46,580 bases of DNA from Acidobacteriota bacterium (GTDB lineage Bacteria > Acidobacteriota > Vicinamibacteria > Vicinamibacterales > UBA2999): NCBI GenBank assembly GCA_016789705.1, contig JAEUQR010000140.1, positions 1 through 46,580 of the forward strand. The letters run 5' to 3'. Positions 8,503-20,337 of the stretch are shown here, in pieces; position 1 is the first letter of the stretch, and each line of letters begins with the position of its first letter. The position numbers and the translations under genes were made by a program. The notes beneath the pieces are model-generated. The model made no database searches, had not been told where the DNA came from, and was given only the letters and a program-made list of their open reading frames with translations.

Positions 8503-9945
8503 TCAGTGCGCCGGACGGTGCGAGAAGATGCCGCGCACCGCCGTCAGCCAGATGATCTTGAGGTCGAGCGAGACCGACCAGTTCTCGATGTAGTAGAGGT
8601 CGTACTCGATGCGCTTCTCGAGCGACGTGTTGCCGCGCCAGCCGTTCACCTGCGCCCAGCCGGTGATGCCGGCCTTGACCTTGTGGCGCAGCATGTACTG
8701 CGGGATGCGGTGCTTGAACTGCTCGACGAAATACGGGCGTTCGGGCCGCGGCCCGACGATCGACATCTCGCCCTTGAGCACGTTGACGAACTGCGGCCAT
8801 TCGTCGAGATCCATCTTGCGCAGCCAGCGGCCCACACTCGTCGCCCGCGAGTCTTCCTCGTCGGCCCAGACCGGGCCGGTGTCGTCCTCGGCGTCGATCG
8901 GCATGGTGCGGAACTTGTAGACCTTGAAGGGCCGGCCGTCGAGGCCCATGCGTTCCTGCGAGTAGAACACGGGACCGCGCGAGCTGCGTTTGATGAGCCA
9001 GGCGATGACGATGCCGGGCACCACCATGATGGCCAGGGCGAGCACCGAAATGACGATGTCGATCGCGCGCTTGATGATGGCGTTCAGGCCCTGCAGCGGC
9101 ACGTCGTTGACGTTGATGACCGGCAGCCCGTCGAGATCTTCGAGGCGGGCCCGCAGGGCGATGAACTGCAGCAGGTCGGGCACGACCTTGACGTCGATGC
9201 ACTCGCGGCTGGCGCCCTCGACGAGGTCGAGCATCTTGACGTGCTCTTCCATCGGCAGGGCGACGTACAGATGGTCGACCTGCTCGCGTACGGCGATCTC
9301 GGGCGCCTCGGCGAGCGTGCCGAGCAGCGGCACGCCGCGGTAGCCGAGGTGGTCGCCGCCGGCGCGATCGTCCACGAACCCCACCACGACGTAGCCGAGC
9401 TCGCGGTGTTCGAACATGCGGTCAGCCACCATGCGCCCGAGTTCGCCCGACCCGGCGATCATAATGCGGCGCAGCCCGAGACCGGCCGTCCAGCGGCGTT
9501 CCATGAACTCGCGGACGCACTCGCGGGCGAGGTAGCCGAGGATGATGGTGCAGACGAGGAAGATGGCCCAGACGAGCTGCGAAATCTCGTAGGTGCCGCG
9601 CGTCTTGATGTGGTCGGGGACGTAGTAGGCCTGGAAGTACAGGGTGCCGACCACGCCGATGACGACGGCGAAGATGCTGCCGACGAGCACGTTGAAGAAG
9701 TCGTCGATACGCGAGCGGCCGCGGCGGAGGCGGTAGAGGCCCTGCAGGTGGAAGCCGATCGGCACGATGGCCGCCACGAACGGCAGCACGTCGATGTACT
9801 GCGCGAGCGGCGGCTGGCCCTTCGTGACGGGGAAGAGCCCGGTCTCGAAGCGGATGAGATATGCGAGCACGAAGGCGACGATGCCGATCGAGGCATCCGT
9901 GAGCACGTGCAGCGCGACGAGCAGGCGTTTGAAGCGTTTTACCAC
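8503..9945 (-). CDS. Undecaprenyl-phosphate sugar phosphotransferase (WcaJ/PssY type)
   Basis: This 480-aa inner-membrane enzyme starts glycan assembly by transferring hexose-1-phosphate, usually glucose-1-P from UDP-glucose, to undecaprenyl phosphate. Four N-terminal membrane helices (about 10-31, 50-72, 88-108, 120-143) are followed by a CoA-binding-like Rossmann domain ([20 protein letters not shown], about 165-185). The catalytic bacterial sugar transferase domain begins with a re-entrant helix at about 285 ([20 protein letters not shown]) and contains [33 protein letters not shown] and RPE. Its GTG start overlaps the preceding glycosyltransferase stop by 7 nt. Five glycosyltransferase genes precede it in the same operon, supporting exopolysaccharide or O-antigen-like glycan synthesis. 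Confidence 0.93.
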   Translation of the reverse strand: MVKRFKRLLVALHVLTDASIGIVAFVLAYLIRFETGLFPVTKGQPPLAQYIDVLPFVAAIVPIGFHLQGLYRLRRGRSRIDDFFNVLVGSIFAVVIGVVGTLYFQAYYVPDHIKTRGTYEISQLVWAIFLVCTIILGYLARECVREFMERRWTAGLGLRRIMIAGSGELGRMVADRMFEHRELGYVVVGFVDDRAGGDHLGYRGVPLLGTLAEAPEIAVREQVDHLYVALPMEEHVKMLDLVEGASRECIDVKVVPDLLQFIALRARLEDLDGLPVINVNDVPLQGLNAIIKRAIDIVISVLALAIMVVPGIVIAWLIKRSSRGPVFYSQERMGLDGRPFKVYKFRTMPIDAEDDTGPVWADEEDSRATSVGRWLRKMDLDEWPQFVNVLKGEMSIVGPRPERPYFVEQFKHRIPQYMLRHKVKAGITGWAQVNGWRGNTSLEKRIEYDLYYIENWSVSLDLKIIWLTAVRGIFSHRPAH

Positions 9946-11054
9946 CGCGTGCCCCCGGGCGCCGCGAGCACTTCATCGACGGCGTGGCGGAACTCGGCGC
10001 GGAAGCGGGCGTGGCTGAAGCGCTCCGCGTTGGCGCGGATGCGGGCGCTGTCCCACGGCCGCGAGGCCGCGTGCGTGAGGGCGGCGGCCCAGGCTTCGAC
10101 CGAGTCGTCGGCCACGAGCAGGCCGGTCTCGCCGTCGAGCACGGTTTCAGTGGCGCCGCCGCGTCCGAGGGCCACCACGGGGCGGCCCGTGGCCTGCGCT
10201 TCGACCGGCACGATGCCGAAGTCTTCCTCGCCGGGCAGCAACACCGCCGCGGCGGTGCGGTAGGCGGCCCGCACGGCCTCGTCGTCGAGGCGGCCGAGCA
10301 GCCGCACCCCCGGCCCCTTCGCCGCCCGTGCCTCGAGCAGCGCGCGCTCCGGGCCGTCGCCGATGATGTCGAGCGGCACTCCGGCGTGGTGGGCGGCGTC
10401 GATGGCGACTTCGAGGCGCTTGTAGGGGACCAAGGCGGATACGATGACGAATGTCGCGCCAGGCGCCGCGGCGCCGGGCGTGAAGTACTCGGTGTCGACC
10501 GGCGGATAGATGACGGCCGATTCACGATTATAGTACAGCGCGATCCTCCGCGCAACATATTGAGAAATAGCGAGATAGCGGCTGGCGCGCGTGGACGTCC
10601 GCTGGTCCCAGCGGGCTATCCGGGTCATCACCGGCCGCAGCACGGCGCTCATCGCGCGGCCGACCTTTTCCGGGCCGAAGTAGGCGTCGAACTGGTCCCA
10701 CGCATAACGCATCGGCGTCAGGCAGTAGCAGAGGTGGGGCACACCCTCCGGCACGATGACGGATTTGGCCACGCAGTGGCTGCAGCTCACGACCAGGTCG
10801 AAGCCGCGGAAATCGAGCCGCTCGATGGCCGCCGGAAAGAACGGCAGGTAGTGGCGGTACGCCCGGCGCACGAACGGGAAGTGCTGCGTGAAGGCCGTGT
10901 GGATGCGGCGGCGCTCGATGAGCGGCGACACCGAGCCCGGGAGGTGCACCAGCGTGAAGAGCTCGGCGTCCGGGAACACCTCGCAGAGTCGCTCCAGGGC
11001 CTTCTCACCGCCGCGCATGCCGGTGAGCCAGTCGTGCACGAGGGCGACACGCAT
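9939..11054 (-). CDS. Glycosyltransferase family 4 (WbaZ-like)
   Basis: This 371-aa GT-B fold enzyme begins [20 protein letters not shown], the start typical of GT4 mannosyl- or glucosyltransferases related to WbaZ. It carries LCYCLTPMRYAWDQ and the C-terminal nucleotide-sugar motif GEEDFGIVPVEAQATGRPVV, with the E-x7-E pair (Glu of EDFG and Glu of VEAQ) that binds the donor. It has no membrane segments and is probably a peripheral cytoplasmic enzyme. The ATG at 11054 overlaps the upstream stop by 1 nt (TGATG), so the genes are translationally coupled. Donor and acceptor sugars cannot be told from sequence. Confidence 0.88.
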   Translation of the reverse strand: MRVALVHDWLTGMRGGEKALERLCEVFPDAELFTLVHLPGSVSPLIERRRIHTAFTQHFPFVRRAYRHYLPFFPAAIERLDFRGFDLVVSCSHCVAKSVIVPEGVPHLCYCLTPMRYAWDQFDAYFGPEKVGRAMSAVLRPVMTRIARWDQRTSTRASRYLAISQYVARRIALYYNRESAVIYPPVDTEYFTPGAAAPGATFVIVSALVPYKRLEVAIDAAHHAGVPLDIIGDGPERALLEARAAKGPGVRLLGRLDDEAVRAAYRTAAAVLLPGEEDFGIVPVEAQATGRPVVALGRGGATETVLDGETGLLVADDSVEAWAAALTHAASRPWDSARIRANAERFSHARFRAEFRHAVDEVLAAPGGTRW

Positions 11055-12169
11055 CACGCCGCCCCCAGGACCTCGCGGTAGACGGCGAGGGTATCGGCGG
11101 CGGCGCGTGCCCACGAGAACTCCCGCGCGCGGGCCCGCCCCCTGGCGATGAGCTGCTGGCGCAGCGGCTCGTCGGTGACGGCGCGGCGGATGCCCTCGGC
11201 AATCGATGCCACGTCATAGGGATCCACGAGCACTGCCGCGTCGCCGGCCACCTCGGGCAGCGACGACAGGTTGGACGTCACGACCGGCGTCTCGTTGGCC
11301 ATCGCCTCGAGCGGCGGCAGCCCGAAGCCTTCGTAGAGCGACGGAAAGACGAACGCGCGGGCCAGGCGGTAGAACGTGACGAGCGTCGCCGCCGGCTGGA
11401 AGCCGAAGAAGCGGACGTGTTTGTCGAGACGGTGCCGGTGTACCGCCTGCCGCAGGCCCGGATGTTTCGACGTTTCGTCGCCGATGACGACGAGCTTCAG
11501 ACCCTCGGGACCATCGGCGCGCATCGACGCGAAGGCGGCGATGAGCCGCTCGAGGTTCTTGTGCGGTTTGATGTTGCCGACGTAGAGCACGAACGGGTGG
11601 TCGAGCTGGAAGCGCTGGCGCACGCGGTCCATCGCGTCGGCGTCGGGGGCGGCGGCGAAGCGGGCGTCGAGTCCGTTGTGCACGACCACCACCTTCTCGG
11701 GCGGCACGCCCGTGTAGTGGAGGATGTCGCGCTTCGAGGCGTCCGAGACCGTCAGTACGCGATCGGCCTTGCGCGCCGCCAGGCGGATCATCGCGTGCGC
11801 GTAGGCGAACGCCGCCCGGCTCGGCAGGTACTCGGGAAAACGCAGGTGGATGCAGTCGTGAATCGTGACCACCGTGCGGCAGCGCGTGAGCGGGGGCAGC
11901 ACATAGTGCGGCTCGTGCAGCAGGTCGGCCCCGGCCCGTGCCGCCGCCATCGGCACCCGCCACTGCTCGGCGAGGGAGTACGGACGGCTCGTCTCGACGA
12001 CGGCGCGGAAGTTGGGGCCGGCCGCGGCGGCCGCGGCCGCATCCTCGGGTTTCGTGAGCAGCACGTACTCGGCCTCGTGATCGAGGCGGCCCAGTTCGGT
12101 CACGAGGTTGCGGATGTAGGTCCCGATGCCGAAGTCATGGAGCTTTCGGGCGTCGAGGACGATCCGCAT
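11054..12169 (-). CDS. Glycosyltransferase family 4
   Basis: This 371-aa GT-B enzyme begins [20 protein letters not shown], the donor-independent glycine loop of GT4 enzymes. It contains [15 protein letters not shown], the hinge [15 protein letters not shown] and the donor-binding [17 protein letters not shown], with both conserved Glu residues. A possible earlier ATG at 12193 would overlap the previous gene. The ATG at 12169 is preferred because GGGAG lies about 5 nt before it and it fits the family start. It lies 13 nt after the GT2 gene stop. Specificity is unknown; Ala-rich loops near residues 45-55 are just compositional. Confidence 0.88.
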   Translation of the reverse strand: MRIVLDARKLHDFGIGTYIRNLVTELGRLDHEAEYVLLTKPEDAAAAAAAGPNFRAVVETSRPYSLAEQWRVPMAAARAGADLLHEPHYVLPPLTRCRTVVTIHDCIHLRFPEYLPSRAAFAYAHAMIRLAARKADRVLTVSDASKRDILHYTGVPPEKVVVVHNGLDARFAAAPDADAMDRVRQRFQLDHPFVLYVGNIKPHKNLERLIAAFASMRADGPEGLKLVVIGDETSKHPGLRQAVHRHRLDKHVRFFGFQPAATLVTFYRLARAFVFPSLYEGFGLPPLEAMANETPVVTSNLSSLPEVAGDAAVLVDPYDVASIAEGIRRAVTDEPLRQQLIARGRARAREFSWARAAADTLAVYREVLGAA

Positions 12170-12182
12170 GGTCTCCCGCAGT

Positions 12183-13007
12183 TTATCGGACATCGATGCC
12201 GCGACGCTGCAGCCACCACACGAGCAGCGGCGCCCAGAGGGGGTGGTGCTTGCGGTAGAAGGCGACGTGACTCTCGCGCCGCCGTCGTTCGGTGGCGGCC
12301 GGCGCCGAGGCGCCCGAGCGGCCGCGCAGGTGGCGCACGGTGGCGGCGGGCACGAAGAGCACACGGCGGTGGCGGGCGCGGATGGCCGCGCACAGGTCCA
12401 CGTCCTCCGTGTACATGAAATAGCGCTCGTCGAGCAGTCCGACCGCTTCGAGATCGGCGCGGCGGGCGAGCAGGCAGGCGCCGCTGACCCAGTCGCGCGG
12501 TCCCGGCCGGGACGTCTCGCGCGCCACCCGGGCCACCGCCCACGCCGCGTCCGCGTCGTAGGCGCGCACGAGGCGACGCTGCGTGAACTCGGCCCAGGGA
12601 CCGATCATCGGGCCGAACGACAGCTCGGGGCGGTCGGCGGCATCGACGAGCCGAGGACCGGCGATGGCGGCCGTGTCGTCGGCGGCGAGCGCGTCCACAA
12701 GCGTCTGGAGCGCGCCGGGCGGTACCTCCGTGTCGGGGTTGAGCAGCAGCACGAACTCGCTCGACGTCGCGCGGATGCCGAGGTTGTTCGCGCGCGCGAA
12801 GCCGAGGTTGCCGCCGGCGTCGAGGGCCTGCACCGTCGGCCACGCGGTGCGCAGCCACGCGAGTGTGCCGTCGGACGACTGGTTGTCGACCACCGTGATC
12901 GTCGTCGGGCCGGGCCGCGTGGCCGCGGCGAGGCCGCGCAGGCAGCGGTCGAGGTCCGCGCGCACGTTGTAGCTGACGATGACGATGGCGAGGGAGCGCT
13001 CAGGCAC
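12183..13007 (-). CDS. Glycosyltransferase family 2 (rhamnosyltransferase-like)
   Basis: This 274-aa GT-A enzyme shows the GT2 start LAIVIVSYNVRADLDRCL, VVDNQSSDGT with donor-binding Asp residues, NLGFARANNLGI, and the metal-binding LLLNPDTEVPPG (DxD equivalent). It also has ACLLARR and DERYFMYTEDVDLC, the catalytic-base region typical of dTDP-rhamnosyltransferase relatives. A short amphipathic C-terminal segment (PLWAPLLVWWLQRR) may hold it to the membrane. It starts at a GTG that overlaps the preceding gene's end by 8 nt. It probably adds one sugar to the lipid-linked repeat unit; the sugar is not determinable here. Confidence 0.88.
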   Translation of the reverse strand: MPERSLAIVIVSYNVRADLDRCLRGLAAATRPGPTTITVVDNQSSDGTLAWLRTAWPTVQALDAGGNLGFARANNLGIRATSSEFVLLLNPDTEVPPGALQTLVDALAADDTAAIAGPRLVDAADRPELSFGPMIGPWAEFTQRRLVRAYDADAAWAVARVARETSRPGPRDWVSGACLLARRADLEAVGLLDERYFMYTEDVDLCAAIRARHRRVLFVPAATVRHLRGRSGASAPAATERRRRESHVAFYRKHHPLWAPLLVWWLQRRGIDVR

Positions 13008-14085
13008 CGGCGGCCTCCTCGAGACAGCCGAGCACGCGCCGCGCCGTGTCCGCCCACTGATAACTCGCGAGCACCGGCGCCGCTTCGGCCCGGTAGCGCG
13101 CGTGCAGGGCGGCGTCGTCGATGAGCGCCGCCATCGCGGCGGCCACGTCGTGCGTCAGCGTCGGGCCGTCGGTCACGCGCCACGCGGAGGCGCCGTAGAT
13201 CTCGCGAGCCACCGCCGTGTCGAGCACGATCGGCACCGCCCCGTGCGCCATCGCCTCGAGCGGCGTGAACCCGAAGCCCTCGTAACGCGAGAGGAACACG
13301 AACACCGCGGCGGCGCCGTAGAGGTCATCACGCGTCGCATCGTCCACCCAGTCGCGCAGTCGCGCCCGATCGTCGAGCCCGCGGGCGGCGAGCGCCGCGG
13401 CGAAGTCCACTCGCGGCGTCGTCCGGTTGGCGCCGACAATCTCCAGGCGCGCCTCGGGACGCGTCGCGGCGACCCGGGCGAACGCCTCGATGAGCACGTC
13501 GAGACGCCGCCGCTGGAAGAGCGATCCCACGAAGAGCACGATCGGGGCGCGCGGGCCCGCCGGCGCCGTCGCCGGCGGTCGCACCCCGAGGTAGACGACG
13601 CGTAGGCGTGCCGGGTCCACGGCCGTGTGCCGCACCACTTCGGCGCCGGAGAACGCCGATGGCACCAGCACGAGCCTGGCGCGGCGCGCCGACCACGCGG
13701 TGACGAGGCGGCGCCGCATGCCTTCACGCCACGCGAACCATTCGGGATGCGCGAAGAATGACACGTCGTGGATGGCGACCACGGTCGGCGCCGGCGCGGC
13801 GAGCGGGGCCGTGTAGCCGGGGGCGAAGACCACGTCCGGCCGGTCGCGGCCGAGCGCGCGCTGGAAGTCCCACTGCTCCCAGCGGGTGCCGCCGTGGCCT
13901 GGCGCGACATGCACCGTGGCCTCGAGGCCCGGCGGCACGAGCGTGGGCATCGTGTGCGCGTAGAGCCGCAGCGTATGGCGGCGATCTACGCCCGTGGCCT
14001 GCCACTCGCGGAGCAGCTCCGACAGGTACCGCCCGACGCCGGTCGGATGTCCGGTCAGCTCGCGTGCGTCGATCGCGATTCGCAT
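13000..14085 (-). CDS. Glycosyltransferase family 4
   Basis: This 361-aa GT-B enzyme begins MRIAIDARELTGHPTGVGRY and has TVVAIHDVSFFAHPEWF, the linker VLFVGSLFQRRRLDVLIEAF and the donor motif FVFLSRYEGFGFTPLEAMAH, with the two conserved Glu residues. It is a paralogue of its two GT4 neighbours at 11054-12169 and 14085-15230. The open frame continues far upstream through the preceding gene, but the ATG at 14085 both matches the family start and overlaps the upstream TGA by one base. Sugar specificity is unknown. Confidence 0.88.
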   Translation of the reverse strand: MRIAIDARELTGHPTGVGRYLSELLREWQATGVDRRHTLRLYAHTMPTLVPPGLEATVHVAPGHGGTRWEQWDFQRALGRDRPDVVFAPGYTAPLAAPAPTVVAIHDVSFFAHPEWFAWREGMRRRLVTAWSARRARLVLVPSAFSGAEVVRHTAVDPARLRVVYLGVRPPATAPAGPRAPIVLFVGSLFQRRRLDVLIEAFARVAATRPEARLEIVGANRTTPRVDFAAALAARGLDDRARLRDWVDDATRDDLYGAAAVFVFLSRYEGFGFTPLEAMAHGAVPIVLDTAVAREIYGASAWRVTDGPTLTHDVAAAMAALIDDAALHARYRAEAAPVLASYQWADTARRVLGCLEEAAGA

Positions 14086-15230
14086 CAGCCGCGCTCCGCC
14101 CGCGCCGCGAGCGCAGCCCGGTACGCGTCGAGGGTCGCCGCCGCCGTGTCGGACCAGCGGTACCGCGCCGCCTGCGCCAGCCCGCGCGCGGCCAGGTCGC
14201 GCATCCGGCTGTCGTCGCTGCAGGCGTCGAGCGCAGCCGCCCAGGCGTCCGGCGCTGCCAGCGCGGCGAAGAGTCCGGCCTCGCCGAGCACCTCGGGCAG
14301 CGCGCCGACGGGAGTCGCGACGACGGGCACGCCGCAGGCCATGGCCTCGAGTGCGGGCAGGCCGAAGCCCTCGTCGAGCGATGGCACGACGACGGCGCGG
14401 GCATCGGCGTAGAGGGCGCGGCGATCGGCCTCGCTCACATAGCCCGTCACCGTCACGTGCGCGGTGAGCGGCGCGCGCGTGGCGCGGGCCACCCATTCGG
14501 CGCCGCCGGCGCCGAGGCCACCGGCGAGGACGAGTGGCGGCAGGTCTCTGCGGCGCGCGAGCAGCAGTTCGTAGGCATCGAGCAGCAGGCCGACGTTCTT
14601 GCGCGTCTCGAGCGTGCCCAGAAAGAGCAGCGTGCGGCCGGTGGAACTGCCGCGGGCCGCGCGCACCTCGGCGGCCCAGCCGGGGGCGCCGAGCGGCGTC
14701 GCCGTGACGCGCTCGGGCGCGACGCCGAGCGCGCCGGTGACGAGATCGGCCGCGTAGTGTGAGCCGGCCACCACGTGGTCGGCGCGCTGCACGTGGTCGC
14801 GGACGAGCGCCGTGAAGTCGCGTTGCGCCGCGCCGTGCACGGCCGACGGCTGCGTGAGGAAGTAGAGGTCGAAGACGGTCACGACGCGGGCGGCCGCGCT
14901 TGCGGGCAGCAGGAGCGGCGTCGGCGAATGCACGACGTCCTGCGGGCCGGCGAGCCACTCAATCGCCGGCCAGCCGCGGTGGTGCCAGCTCCACGTCAGG
15001 GCGGCGACCGGAATCTGCCGGTCGACGACGCGCACGCCGGGCAGTTCGGCTATGGCGTCGGGGCGGACGCGGTCGCGCCAGGAGGAGGAGAAGATCGTCA
15101 GCTCGAGCGCAGCGCCGGCGCCCGCCGTGAGAGCGCGCGCCAGCTCATGCACGTATTCGCCAATGCCGGTTCGAGCCCGAAGCGCCGGGCGGTAGTCCAC
15201 GAGCACGCGCACGCCCGTGGACGGTACCAC
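14085..15230 (-). CDS. Glycosyltransferase family 4, first gene of the polysaccharide operon
   Basis: This 381-aa GT-B enzyme has RVLVDYRPALRARTGIGEYV near the start, VVTVFDLYFLTQP in the first domain and the donor motif VPSLDEGFGLPALEAMACG in the second. The linker reads LLFLGTLETRKNVGLLLDAY. The frame is open further upstream, but the GTG at 15230 has GGAGGT only 4 nt before it and is my chosen start; a GTG six codons later is the alternative. It leads the seven-gene minus-strand operon and is divergent from ugd. It probably builds the exopolysaccharide repeat unit on undecaprenyl diphosphate. Confidence 0.86.
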   Translation of the reverse strand: MVPSTGVRVLVDYRPALRARTGIGEYVHELARALTAGAGAALELTIFSSSWRDRVRPDAIAELPGVRVVDRQIPVAALTWSWHHRGWPAIEWLAGPQDVVHSPTPLLLPASAAARVVTVFDLYFLTQPSAVHGAAQRDFTALVRDHVQRADHVVAGSHYAADLVTGALGVAPERVTATPLGAPGWAAEVRAARGSSTGRTLLFLGTLETRKNVGLLLDAYELLLARRRDLPPLVLAGGLGAGGAEWVARATRAPLTAHVTVTGYVSEADRRALYADARAVVVPSLDEGFGLPALEAMACGVPVVATPVGALPEVLGEAGLFAALAAPDAWAAALDACSDDSRMRDLAARGLAQAARYRWSDTAAATLDAYRAALAARAERG

Positions 15231-15269
15231 CGACACCTCCACGGCGGCAAGTCCTTGTGGTTCAGCATG

Positions 15270-15299
15270 TTGACAGCAATCTCGGTCGGGTGGTACCGT
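15270..15299 (+). promoter_or_regulatory. Sigma-70-like promoter of ugd
   Basis: A perfect -35 hexamer TTGACA (15270-15275) is followed after 18 nt by TACCGT (15294-15299), which keeps the key first, second and last bases of the -10 hexamer. The predicted start of transcription lies about 48 nt before the ugd ATG. No equally clear promoter is seen for the divergent glycosyltransferase operon. Confidence 0.55.
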
Positions 15300-15353
15300 G
15301 ATGTGTTTGCGCGAGTGCACCTAGGCGACTCGCCGGCGCTTCCGGGGGACTGC

Positions 15354-16649
15354 ATGAAGGTCGCGGTTGTGGGCACGGGGTATGTGGGGCTCGTCGTTGG
15401 CGCGTGCCTGGCGGAGAGTGGCAACGACGTCATCTGTGTGGACAAGGACGAGGCCAAGGTCCGGATGCTGCGGCGTGGCAAGAGCCCGATCTACGAGCCC
15501 GGCATCGAGGATCTCCTGCGTCGCAACAAGGCCGAGGGCCGGCTCGTCTTCACGACGGATCTGGCGAAAGCCGTCCGCCAGTCCACCATCATCTTCATTG
15601 CCGTCGGCACGCCGCAGGGCGAGGACGGCTCGGCGGACCTCCAGCACGTGCTGGGCGTGGCCCGCGACATCGCCCGCGCGATGAACGGTTACAAGGTCAT
15701 CGTCGACAAGAGCACCGTGCCGGTCGGGACGGCGGAGCGCGTCCGCGACATCGTCCGCCGCGAGACCACGCACCCCTTCAGCGTCGTCAGCAATCCCGAG
15801 TTCCTGAAGCAGGGCGCGGCGGTCGACGACTTCATGAAACCCGACCGCGTGGTCATCGGCGCCGAGGATCCGAAGGCCGCCGAGCTCATGGTGGCCCTCC
15901 ACAAGCCGTTCACCCGCACCGGCGCCCCGATCATGGTGATGGACTGCGCGAGTGCCGAGCTCTCGAAGTACGCCGCCAACGCGATGCTGGCGACCAAGAT
16001 CTCGTTCATGAACGAGATCGCCAACGTCTGTGAAGCCTACGGCGCCGACGTCGACCGCGTGCGCCAGGCGATGGGCACCGACCGCCGCATCGGGCCGGCG
16101 TTCCTCTTCCCGGGCGTCGGTTACGGTGGCAGCTGCTTCCCGAAGGACGTCAAGGCGCTCGTCAAGTTCTCGGCCGACAAGAAGTACGACTTCAAGATCC
16201 TGAAGGCCGTCGAGACGGTCAACGAACTGCAGAAGCGCATCCTGTTGAAGAAGATGGAGTCGCACTTCGGCACGCTCAAGGGCAAGACGATCGCGGTCTG
16301 GGGCCTGGCCTTCAAGCCGAAGACCGATGACATGCGCGAGGCGCCGGCCATTCCGATCATCAAGACCCTGCTCGAGAAGGGCGCGAAAGTGCAGGCGCAC
16401 GATCCGGAGGCGATTCCGACGGCGAAGGGCCTCTTCAAGAGCGGCGTCACCTACACCGCGCGCAATTACGACGCGCTCAAGGGCGCCGATGGCCTCGCCA
16501 TCCTCACCGAATGGCAGGAGTTCCGTGAGCCGGACTTCCAGAAGATGCGCAAGCTGCTCAGGAATCCGGTCATCTTCGACGGGCGCAACATCTACCAGCC
16601 CGCCCAGATGAAGGAGCTCGGCTTCACTTACTACTCGATCGGGAGGTAG
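15354..16649 (+). CDS. ugd: UDP-glucose 6-dehydrogenase
   Basis: This 431-aa cytosolic enzyme oxidises UDP-glucose to UDP-glucuronate with two NAD+. It shows the N-terminal NAD motif GTGYVGLVVGACLA (residues 7-20) ending in acidic Asp30, VDKSTVPVGT, NPEFLKQGAAVDDF and the active-site segment GVGYGGSCFPKDV with catalytic Cys261. The C-terminal UDP-binding domain has WGLAFKPKTDDMREAPA. The ATG at 15354 has GGGGGA 4 nt before it. Its product feeds the UDP-glucuronate decarboxylase gene at 7541-8476, and galE follows after 2 nt, so this is the sugar-nucleotide supply arm of the polysaccharide locus. Confidence 0.97.
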   Translation: MKVAVVGTGYVGLVVGACLAESGNDVICVDKDEAKVRMLRRGKSPIYEPGIEDLLRRNKAEGRLVFTTDLAKAVRQSTIIFIAVGTPQGEDGSADLQHVLGVARDIARAMNGYKVIVDKSTVPVGTAERVRDIVRRETTHPFSVVSNPEFLKQGAAVDDFMKPDRVVIGAEDPKAAELMVALHKPFTRTGAPIMVMDCASAELSKYAANAMLATKISFMNEIANVCEAYGADVDRVRQAMGTDRRIGPAFLFPGVGYGGSCFPKDVKALVKFSADKKYDFKILKAVETVNELQKRILLKKMESHFGTLKGKTIAVWGLAFKPKTDDMREAPAIPIIKTLLEKGAKVQAHDPEAIPTAKGLFKSGVTYTARNYDALKGADGLAILTEWQEFREPDFQKMRKLLRNPVIFDGRNIYQPAQMKELGFTYYSIGR

Positions 16650-16651
16650 GC

Positions 16652-17649
16652 GTGGCGCGCGTGCTCGTCACCGGGGGCGCCGGCTACATCGGCAGCCATA
16701 CGGCCAAAGCGCTCAGCAAGGCCGGCCATGCCGTGGTCGTGCTCGATGACCTGTCGGCGGGCCACGTCGAAGCCACGCGTGGCCTGCCGCTCGTGCGCGC
16801 CCGGGTGCACGACACGGCCGCCGTGCGCGCGGCGCTCGTCGAGCACCATATCGACGCGGTCATGCACTTCGCGGCCTGGCTCGCCGTCGGCGAGTCGGTG
16901 CGGCTGCCCGGCAAGTACTACGAGAACAACCTCACGGGCTCGATCCGGCTCCTCGACGCCATGGTGGCGGAGGGCGTGGGCCGGATCGTCTTTTCGTCGA
17001 CGTGTGCGATCTACGGCGAGCCGCAGGCCCTGCCGCTCACCGAAGACCACCCGAAGGCGCCAGTGAACGCCTACGGCGAATCGAAGCTCGCCGTGGAGCG
17101 GGCGCTCGGGCACTACGACACGGCCTACGGCCTCAGGTCGATCGCGCTGCGCTACTTCAACGCGGCCGGCGCCGATCCAGACGGCGAACTCGGCGAAGAC
17201 CACGATCCAGAGATCCATCTCATTCCGCTCGCCATCGCGGCGGCGCGGGGCGGGAAGGAGCTGAAGGTCTTCGGGCAGGACTATCCGACACCCGACGGGA
17301 CGTGCCTGCGTGACTACGTGCACGTCGCCGATCTCGCCGACGCCCATGTGAAGGCGCTGGCGGCACTCGAGGCTGGCGCCTCGTCCACGCAGTACAACGT
17401 CGGCACCGGGCGGCCGTGGTCGGTGAAGGAAGTCATCGACACCGTGGGCCGCGTGGTGGGTGCGCCGGTCGCGTGGTCGCCGGCGCCGCGTCGCGAGGGG
17501 GACCCCTCGGCGCTCTACGCGGCCAGTGCGCGCACACAGGCCGAACTCGGCTGGCGGCCGCGCCTGAGCGACCTCGAGACGATCGTGACGCATGCGGCGG
17601 CCTGGCATGCCGCACATCCCGGAGGTTATCGGTCCCCCCAGGACCGCTG

Positions 17650-17650
<1 letters not shown>
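16652..17650 (+). CDS. galE: UDP-glucose 4-epimerase
   Basis: This 332-aa extended SDR interconverts UDP-glucose and UDP-galactose. It shows the NAD motif GGAGYIGSH (8-16), MHFAAWLAVGESV, the catalytic Ser115-Ser116-Thr117 and Tyr141-x3-Lys145 (YGESK), plus LRYFNAAGADPDGELGEDH and DGTCLRDYVHVADLADAH, both hallmarks of GalE. It starts at a GTG 2 nt after ugd, and its TGA overlaps the next ATG (TGATG). UDP-galactose is a likely precursor for the adjacent glycosyltransferases. Confidence 0.96.
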
Positions 17651-19413
<1,763 letters not shown>

Positions 19414-19449
19414 CCATCGGGCGAGGCACAGAGGAGAGGCGGACGGCGC

Positions 19450-20337
19450 ATGATGAGAAGCATGACCGGGTTTGCGGCGGCGACCGCGGACGACCCGCGC
19501 GGCACGGTGTCGGTCACGATCCGGACGGTGAATCACCGGTTCCTCGACCTGCAGCTCCGCCTGCCGCCGGTGCTCGCCGACCTCGAGCCGCGCGTGCGCG
19601 CGCTCGTGCAGCGCGGCCTGGCCCGCGGCCGTGTCGAACTGCAGGCGTCGGTGCAGGCGCGCGGCGCCGCGGCGCCCGTGGTGGAACTGAACGAGAGCTT
19701 CGTCACCGCCGTGACGTCGGCCATCGAAGTGGCGCGCGCCGCCGGGCTCGTCCAGGGCGCGCTCACGCCGGGTGACCTGCTGCGCCTGCCGCAGGCGCTG
19801 GCCATCCGCGAGCGCAGCGCCGAGGCCGAGACCGGCGCCGGCTGGGCCGAGGCGCTCGAATCGGTCGTGGGCAGCGCCGTCACCGCCCTCGACGACATGC
19901 GCTCGCGCGAAGGGGCGCTGCTCAAGACCGACCTCGGCGCCCGCAAACGCACCCTCGTGACGCTCATCGACGCCGTCGTCGTGGCGGCCGAGGCCGGACG
20001 CGTGCAGCTCGAGGCGCGCCTCCTCGAACGGGCCCGCGACCTGTCGGCGTCGTTGCCGATCGACCAGGCGTCGCTCGCGCAAGAAGTGGTGCGCGCCGCG
20101 CAGCGGTCGGACATCAGCGAAGAGGTCACGCGGTTCCGCGCCCACCTCGAACACTGGGACGCGCTCACCGACGGCGACGAGCCCTGCGGCCGGAAGCTCG
20201 ACTTCCTGCTGCAGGAGATGAACCGCGAGATCAACACCATCGGCAGCAAGGCCGACGGGCTCCAGGTGTCGGAGCACATCATCGACGTCAAGGCCGAACT
20301 CGAACGGATGCGGGAGCAAGTGCAGAATGTCGAGTAA
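19450..20337 (+). CDS. yicC: YicC-family endoribonuclease
   Basis: This 295-aa protein is the YicC/YloC family RNase, whose E. coli member is linked to cleavage of the sRNA RyhB. The start MMRSMTGFAAA and the segment TVNHRFLDLQLRLP are the family signature, and the C-terminal DUF1732 region shows CGRKLDFLLQEMNREINTIG and a helical ending. It lies 36 nt after the ABC exporter and overlaps gmk by 11 nt. The yicC-gmk pairing is common across bacteria. Two candidate ATGs (19450 and 19453) are adjacent. Confidence 0.92.
   Translation: MMRSMTGFAAATADDPRGTVSVTIRTVNHRFLDLQLRLPPVLADLEPRVRALVQRGLARGRVELQASVQARGAAAPVVELNESFVTAVTSAIEVARAAGLVQGALTPGDLLRLPQALAIRERSAEAETGAGWAEALESVVGSAVTALDDMRSREGALLKTDLGARKRTLVTLIDAVVVAAEAGRVQLEARLLERARDLSASLPIDQASLAQEVVRAAQRSDISEEVTRFRAHLEHWDALTDGDEPCGRKLDFLLQEMNREINTIGSKADGLQVSEHIIDVKAELERMREQVQNVE

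Noticed and set aside
8506-10263. Long plus-strand open frame opposite the priming transferase and glycosyltransferase
   Set aside because: Its translation is His/Asp/Arg-rich low-complexity with no domain, while the minus strand holds clear WcaJ and GT4 motifs.
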